Assembly (NCBI GenBank): GCA_016871215.1
Contig: VFZK01000006.1
Coordinates: forward strand, 1 to 38,223
DNA length: 38,223 bases
From: Acidimicrobiia bacterium
GTDB lineage: Bacteria > Acidobacteriota > Terriglobia > Versatilivoradales > Versatilivoraceae
Reading direction: 5' to 3'
The notes under the pieces are model-generated. The model did not search any database, was not told the DNA's origin, and saw only the letters and a list, made by a program, of their open reading frames with translations. The position numbers and the translations under genes were made by a program. Within the stretch, counting starts at the first letter, position 1; each line of letters begins with the position of its first letter. This document shows, piece after piece, positions 33,872-38,223 of this stretch.

Positions 33872-36028
33872 CTAATTCGTTACGAGGATGATCCGCACAC
33901 TTTCTGGCTCGACTTCAAGTTGCACGGATTGTCTTTCAATGGTGACTTCTTGTTTGTTGTAAACGTCGACTGCTTTGGCAAAGGCTCTTGGCAGACCGAT
34001 TCTTTCTCGATGAGCCTCGCGCCTGGCATCATTGAAGACCGCCAGCAGGGCCTTGTCACCGCCATCCATCCAGCGTGGGCGCAGAGTTTTCCCCCGCACG
34101 AGCGGAGCGGTGTGACGTTCCAAGAGCGATTGAACGATCGACAAGCTCCCAGGGTCGTTTTCTGCCAACGCCAACCCCAAGTAGGTGCCGAAGTAGTACG
34201 CCGTGCCCAAGCCATAGCGGTTCGTCACCGCGAGGCAATGACCCAAGCACTGCGCCATGGACCTGCCTTCGGTGAGAGTTAGAGGAGCCAGGTAGCCTCG
34301 AGCACGGACACTGGCGGAAACTGGGTCATTGAAGCTGATTTCCGGGCCATTATGGATGGGATCGGGCCACTGCTCGCCTCGAGGGTTGTTCAACGCGGGG
34401 CGATTCTGAGGGTCGCTGCAAACGGCCTCTTGTTCTGCGGCTCCGACGACTTTCGCGAGAATGCCGCTGGGCAAGACGGGTTGGTTATAGCCACGATCGT
34501 CAAACAAGCCCGTGCGCGCTTCGGCAATGAGCACCCCACCTAAGGAAACGAACTCTCCGATCTTTTTGGCCACGCGATCCGGCAAGGTGAGGCACATGGG
34601 AACGATGAGCACCCGGAGGCCATCGAGATCGTCCAGCGTATCGTACGTCACGTAGCAAGCGTGGAGATCGGCCTTCCAGACGGCTCGATAGTAGCCAATG
34701 TGCGATTGCGTATAGAGATCGTCGCCGTTTTCCATCGCGAAAAGCTGCGTGGAGTTGTCTGGGTCGTAGAGAATGCCAACCTGCGGGACCGGAGCGAAAT
34801 CGTCCAGGATAGCTTTGTGCCGTCGCAGGACCTCTCCCGTTTCGCTCGCAGAGCGAGCCCGAGGCGTCGTCTCACCGTTGGCACGGACCAGCCCAAACCC
34901 TCCAGCTTCTGGGCCGGTTCGCTCCTCCAAATAGCACCAGTAAAGCGTTGCCTTGGCTCCATAGGCGGCCGCCAACCAGTTCCACACCCGGTAGTCTTTC
35001 GCAACGGGCGTTGGAACCTTCCAAAACCCGCGCAGATTGCACGGTCCACCGCTCATCTCGCTAATCCAAAATCGCTTTCCACGGGCGGCGCTGCGTGTGG
35101 CATCCATGGTACCGGCGCACTCGCTCATATCCCAGTTGTGGTACCTCGGAGCATAGCTGGTCCCCCACATCTCGACAGGTTCTGCCAGCTTCCAGTTGTG
35201 AATAAAAGCATTGGCTCTGGCCAGGAAGGGCGGAACGGCGCCGGAATGACTCATGACGAAGTGCCCAGGATCGGCTGCCCTGATTGTTCGGTATCGCCAC
35301 TGCATATGTTCCGCCAACTGGTCATGCCAGAACCTGCCCCAATCGAGCCAGTCAGCATACGCGCCATGACGACAGGGTGGACAGATTTCGTTCCAATCCT
35401 GATAAGGACTTCCCCACCTCTCGTTCAGCACTTGGATCTGGCTGTATTTCTGGGACAGCCAGTCGCGAAAAGTGCGGCGAGTCTCGCTGCAGTAACAGAA
35501 CAGGCGGTCGCCCATGTTGCCCCAGTAGTTGTCGATCCACGCCGGCTCCAGATGGGGTTCGTTCCAACAGTCGTATCCTGCCAGAGCTGACGAGGCGCTA
35601 AAGTGCCTTGCAATCGCGGTGAGGTATTCCGCTGCCCGAGCCTCGACCGCTTTGTGATGGAAACAGAGTCCTGGGTATCCGCCAAATTGGGTGTTTGCGT
35701 TTGGCGCCAATTCGATGGCATGCCCATTGGCGCTGACGTAGCGGCATTCGGGATGCGCCTGTTCGAGCCAGTAAGGCGCCGACTCGATGCTCGTTTCCAG
35801 AAGAAGCTTCAGGCCGAGTTGTTCGCAAACGCCGACGATTTCGTCGTACTCTTCCCACGCGAAGTAGTCCGGGCGCTGATGGATCGCATTCCACTGCAAA
35901 CGCAGCCGGATGATGTCGAAGCCCAGTTCCTCTTTGATCTTCTTCAGATGGTATCGATGTTCACTCCTGGGGGGATTGGGAGGTCGGAAATAGGCAGTGC
36001 CGGTCAGATAACCTGAACTGTTTTCCAT
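33872..36028 (-). CDS. GH42-type beta-galactosidase-like glycoside hydrolase
   Basis: 718 residues from ATG 36028, with CAGGAG about nine bases upstream. A GTG at 36088 gives an unlikely N-terminal extension. The N-terminal TIM barrel includes 'FDIIRLRLQWNAIHQ', the acid/base Glu at about 157 in 'GYDCWNEPHLE', and the nucleophile Glu at about 324 in 'RFWISEMSGGP'; their spacing of 167 residues is close to known GH42 enzymes. A glutamine-amidotransferase-like trimerisation domain follows (VPQVGILYDPDN, RVLIVPMCLTLPD, GGVLIAEARTGLFDDRGYNQP), then a small C-terminal beta domain. GH42 enzymes hydrolyse terminal beta-galactosides, though specificity varies. No signal peptide, so it acts on imported oligosaccharides. 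Confidence 0.92.
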   Translation of the reverse strand: MENSSGYLTGTAYFRPPNPPRSEHRYHLKKIKEELGFDIIRLRLQWNAIHQRPDYFAWEEYDEIVGVCEQLGLKLLLETSIESAPYWLEQAHPECRYVSANGHAIELAPNANTQFGGYPGLCFHHKAVEARAAEYLTAIARHFSASSALAGYDCWNEPHLEPAWIDNYWGNMGDRLFCYCSETRRTFRDWLSQKYSQIQVLNERWGSPYQDWNEICPPCRHGAYADWLDWGRFWHDQLAEHMQWRYRTIRAADPGHFVMSHSGAVPPFLARANAFIHNWKLAEPVEMWGTSYAPRYHNWDMSECAGTMDATRSAARGKRFWISEMSGGPCNLRGFWKVPTPVAKDYRVWNWLAAAYGAKATLYWCYLEERTGPEAGGFGLVRANGETTPRARSASETGEVLRRHKAILDDFAPVPQVGILYDPDNSTQLFAMENGDDLYTQSHIGYYRAVWKADLHACYVTYDTLDDLDGLRVLIVPMCLTLPDRVAKKIGEFVSLGGVLIAEARTGLFDDRGYNQPVLPSGILAKVVGAAEQEAVCSDPQNRPALNNPRGEQWPDPIHNGPEISFNDPVSASVRARGYLAPLTLTEGRSMAQCLGHCLAVTNRYGLGTAYYFGTYLGLALAENDPGSLSIVQSLLERHTAPLVRGKTLRPRWMDGGDKALLAVFNDARREAHRERIGLPRAFAKAVDVYNKQEVTIERQSVQLEVEPESVRIILVTN

Positions 36029-36080
36029 GCTGAAGAACTCCTGATTCTGGAGAACGCCACCAAACGAGTCAACGTTCTTC

Positions 36081-36101
36081 CTTACCACTCACTTACCACT
36101 C
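36081..36101. repeat. Short tandem duplication at the dehydrogenase stop
   Basis: CTTACCACTC occurs twice, at 36081-36090 and 36092-36101. On the coding strand this duplicates the end of the dehydrogenase gene (GAGTGGTAAG), including its stop codon, so the second copy is untranslated leader for the glycosidase. Confidence 0.6.
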
Positions 36102-37100
36102 GAAGACAGCGGCTACAAGGCTCTTGTCGTGACCCTTGGCCAATTCGTAGGCTTCTTTCATCCGACCCGCAGAAAAACGATGAGAGATCACGGGCTTCAA
36201 GCGCAGGCTGCCTGAAGCCATCAACTCAAGAATGTATTGAAGGTTGCGCCGCGTGTTGAAGCGGAGATCTTGCGGAGGACAATCCGTGCGCGGAGCGAAT
36301 CCTGCGCCCAACAACGTCAGTTGTTTTCCGTAGAACCACTCTGGATCCAGCGGGTTGAAATCGGGTTTCGGCTGAAAGCGGCCGGGGAAGCCAAGAACAC
36401 TGACTCTGCCAGCGTACCGCGCGATCGCCACCGACAGCCGGTATGCTTCCCATTGATTCGCCGTGAGCACGACGATGTCTGCCCCAACTTCTCCGAAAGT
36501 ATCTTTCAGCTTCTCCGCCAGGTTTGGGTCATCGCTCAACAGAGACTGGTGAGCGCCAACGCCGCGAGCTGTTTCGGCTCGAATCGCAGAATTGGCGATG
36601 CCCACGACATTGCCTCCCATGGCGCGGGCCAGGCTAATCGTGCACAAGCCAATCACTCCCAAGCCGACAACGGCCACGTTCTCTCCAGGCTCAAAGCGAG
36701 CTTGCCGCAACGATGCCAAACCAAGGTGGGTCAGATAAGACAACGACGCTTCTTCAGAGGGAACGCTCTCCGGGACAGGAATCAGCAGGTCATCCTGATT
36801 CGCCAGATAAGCCGACTGATGAGGCTTCAGAGAAAAAACGCGCTGTCCGAGCTTCAAACGGTGTACCGAATCTCCAACGCGCCGGATCGTGCCTACATTG
36901 GAATACCCTACCGGCCTTGGGTAATCAGGCGCTCCTGGAACATAGGTCGAGTCACCCAGGTAGTTCCCGAGGTCCGTGCCCGTGGACAATGCCGACACCT
37001 CGGTTTCGACATACACCTGGTTGGATTGCAACGATTCAGGATCGAGAGGGCGTTCTTCTAACCTCAAATCACCGGCACCATAAAGAACAGCTTGTCGCAT
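36093..37100 (-). CDS. Medium-chain (MDR/zinc-type) dehydrogenase
   Basis: 335 residues from ATG 37100, with GGGAG about eight bases ahead. The alternative ATG 37115 adds five residues, and longer starts run into the neighbour. Fold: N-terminal GroES-like domain (VLYGAGDLRLEERPL, GTDLGNYLGDS, YPRPVGYSNVGTIRRVGDSV, LGQRVFSLKPHQSAY) and a Rossmann domain with 'GENVAVVGLGVIGLCTISLA'. The usual catalytic-zinc Cys of 'G-I-C-G-S-D' is replaced in 'VSALSTGTDL', as in the branch with S-x-G-T-E-like motifs, and the structural-zinc Cys cluster is not seen. It likely oxidises or reduces a sugar or derived alcohol with NAD(P). It follows the exported amidohydrolase after 17 bases, so they are co-transcribed. 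Confidence 0.88.
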   Translation of the reverse strand: MRQAVLYGAGDLRLEERPLDPESLQSNQVYVETEVSALSTGTDLGNYLGDSTYVPGAPDYPRPVGYSNVGTIRRVGDSVHRLKLGQRVFSLKPHQSAYLANQDDLLIPVPESVPSEEASLSYLTHLGLASLRQARFEPGENVAVVGLGVIGLCTISLARAMGGNVVGIANSAIRAETARGVGAHQSLLSDDPNLAEKLKDTFGEVGADIVVLTANQWEAYRLSVAIARYAGRVSVLGFPGRFQPKPDFNPLDPEWFYGKQLTLLGAGFAPRTDCPPQDLRFNTRRNLQYILELMASGSLRLKPVISHRFSAGRMKEAYELAKGHDKSLVAAVFEW

Positions 37101-37117
37101 TGTGTTGTCTCCCATGA

Positions 37118-37969
37118 TCAAAGTTTCAGCAGCCGCGCCATGTTCTTCCCGAGAATGTTTTCTTTCGCCTCGGAAGGAATATCTGCGCCAGTGATCTTTG
37201 CCTTCATGACTGACGGATCGAGTAAGGGTATATCGGTGCCAAAGACGAGACGTCCCGACCCCAACTCTTGCACCGCCATTTCGATCTGCCCGTAGGCGGT
37301 AATTGAAGTGCACGTCTCGAGGTATACGTTGGGGTGAGACTTCGCCATTTCGATCGTGTCGAGCCACTCGCCTACTGCCAGACCGAATCCAGTCCCTAGA
37401 TGTGCCAGCAGAATGGTCACATCAGGAACCTGTTCTGCCGCTCTGGCACACGTGGACGGAGAGCCATGCACGAGCACAGGGACTCTAAGGGCGGCGGCTT
37501 TCTTGAGAACTGCAATCCAGTGAGGGATGTCGATGGGGTAGGCTGGAGTGGTCTCGAGCTCTCCTATCCCCTTCATGCCATAAACTTCTATCGCCCGTTG
37601 CAGCTCATCCAATCCTTTCTTGCCAAAATAGGGCGACGGCACTGTTGCAAATCCAATGATCCGGTCTGGATACTGCTTCATGAGCCGATGAATGGCTTTG
37701 TTCCCTTCGGTCATCTCGAAGGCGAGGGCCTCGATCGAGCAAAGGCAGAGTTTGTCGATGCCGGCCTGATCGGCCGCCTCCAGGCACTCTTCGAACGAAA
37801 TGTCTCGCTGTTGTCCGAATCCTCCCAGGTATCCGTAATGAGCATGCGCATCGATGACGATCGATCGGCGGGATTGCCCAGCACTCGCAGAGACACCGTC
37901 CCGCACAGGTGGAACCAGTGCAGAGGCCAGCACTCCCGCCGAGCTCGTCAAAAAACGTCTTCGGTTCAT
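37118..37969 (-). CDS. Tat-exported amidohydrolase-2 family protein
   Basis: 283 residues from ATG 37969, with GGAGGAG about six bases upstream. The leader MNRRRFLTSSAGVLASALV is a twin-arginine signal. The mature part begins with the metal motif D-A-H-A-H-Y (VIDAHAHYGYLGG), then YPDRIIGFATVPSPYFGKKG, 'GIGELETTP' with a probable metal-binding Glu, 'VPVLVHGSP' (His), 'ILLAHLGTG' (His) and 'LVFGTDIPLLDPS' (Asp), ending in ENILGKNMARLL. All ligands of the amidohydrolase_2/TIM-barrel family are present, unlike the homologue at 31823-32572. Likely hydrolyses or decarboxylates a small cyclic or acidic compound in the periplasm; the substrate is unknown. First gene of the cluster in the window. Confidence 0.9.
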   Translation of the reverse strand: MNRRRFLTSSAGVLASALVPPVRDGVSASAGQSRRSIVIDAHAHYGYLGGFGQQRDISFEECLEAADQAGIDKLCLCSIEALAFEMTEGNKAIHRLMKQYPDRIIGFATVPSPYFGKKGLDELQRAIEVYGMKGIGELETTPAYPIDIPHWIAVLKKAAALRVPVLVHGSPSTCARAAEQVPDVTILLAHLGTGFGLAVGEWLDTIEMAKSHPNVYLETCTSITAYGQIEMAVQELGSGRLVFGTDIPLLDPSVMKAKITGADIPSEAKENILGKNMARLLKL

Positions 37970-38223
37970 TGCACTCCTCCAGGGAAGCAATCCGTCATCA
38001 TTCAGGCCATCAAATGTTCCAGCATCAGCCTAGTGCCTTCCACGGGAAGCCGCGCCCGTTCGTAGTGAAGCACGTGCGTGCTTCACGGCAAGCCGGAGGC
38101 TTGCTAGCCATTAGCCGGTGGTGGAGCGTTAGCGACACCACCGGTTCTGAAGTCATCGCGAGCAGCACCCTGAAAGGGTGCCAGCCGACGTTTTCGTCTA
38201 GTCTAGTGTCCCTTAAATAACTA
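37970..38223. repeat. Cluster of inverted repeats (REP-like) upstream of the catabolic operon
   Basis: There is no gene here. Four strong hairpins stand in a row: 9-bp arms 38065-38073/38078-38086; 7-bp arms 38088-38094/38098-38104 around GGA; 9-bp arms 38115-38123/38136-38144; and 6-bp arms 38165-38170/38176-38181. The block resembles dispersed intergenic repeats I associate with large environmental genomes of Planctomycetota/Acidobacteriota type, but one copy alone does not prove dispersal. Promoter elements for the operon could not be distinguished within it. Confidence 0.55.

Noticed and set aside
36101-37367. Long start of the MDR dehydrogenase at 37367
   Set aside because: The extra residues only read through the preceding amidohydrolase gene; ATG 37100 has its own GGGAG and begins at the GroES-like domain.
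1-38223. CRISPR arrays, tRNA or rRNA genes, intact insertion sequences
   Set aside because: No regularly spaced repeats, cloverleaf-like sequences, rRNA signatures or transposase-like proteins were recognised on reading both strands.

Overview
The window looks like chromosomal DNA of an Acidobacteriota member, most likely of the Solibacter/Bryobacter type. This rests on gene content: Oar-like TonB-dependent receptors with a carboxypeptidase-regulatory-like N-terminal domain, CRTAC1-type (FG-GAP + ASPIC/UnbV) proteins next to large TPR proteins, and repeated sets of DUF1549/DUF1553 and DUF1501 proteins. Planctomycetota share several of these families, but the large plug-and-barrel receptors favour Acidobacteriota. 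I see no rRNA, tRNA, CRISPR array, intact insertion sequence, phage gene or origin.

Layout. (A) 1-9259, plus strand: the 3' part of an Oar-like receptor closed by a strong terminator, then a CRTAC1-like secreted beta-propeller protein, a broken DipZ-like thioredoxin gene, and two tightly coupled TPR proteins. All point to the cell surface or periplasm. (B) 9260-9743: gene-poor convergent junction. (C) 9744-15999, minus strand: cassette 1, transcribed PPC-domain protein -> DUF1549/DUF1553 protein -> a 40-residue twin-arginine mini-ORF -> DUF1501 protein, behind a good sigma70-type promoter in a repeat-rich 468-bp spacer. (D) 16468-19985, minus strand: phosphotriesterase-family hydrolase, DegT/DnrJ-type aminotransferase and Gfo/Idh/MocA oxidoreductase, the last two overlapping by GTGA. 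(E) 20131-25976, minus strand: cassette 2, a clear paralogue of cassette 1 in the same gene order but without the mini-ORF. (F) 26288-29635, minus strand: a complete Oar-like receptor. It is divergent from (G) 29843-30595, a GntR/FCD regulator, and the shared intergenic region holds a promoter and a near-palindromic candidate operator. (H) 30696-37969, minus strand: a six-gene run, in transcription order a Tat-exported amidohydrolase, an MDR dehydrogenase, a GH42-type glycosidase, an FAD oxidoreductase, an amidohydrolase-like protein lacking the usual metal ligands, and a mannonate-dehydratase-like (UxuA) protein with a Tat-like leader. (I) 37970-38223: a cluster of strong inverted repeats resembling dispersed REP-like elements.

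How it may work together (inference). Receptor F, cassette 2 and trio D lie head to tail on one strand, and cassette 1 follows. They could form a surface uptake and processing unit that takes a substrate across the outer membrane, handles it with exported PPC, DUF1549/1553 and DUF1501 proteins, and processes products in the cytoplasm. Cluster H reads as carbohydrate or sugar-acid catabolism (beta-galactosidase-like enzyme, dehydrogenases, UxuA-like enzyme). The nearby FCD-type GntR regulator fits that, since this family includes hexuronate regulators. The substrate cannot be read from the sequence.
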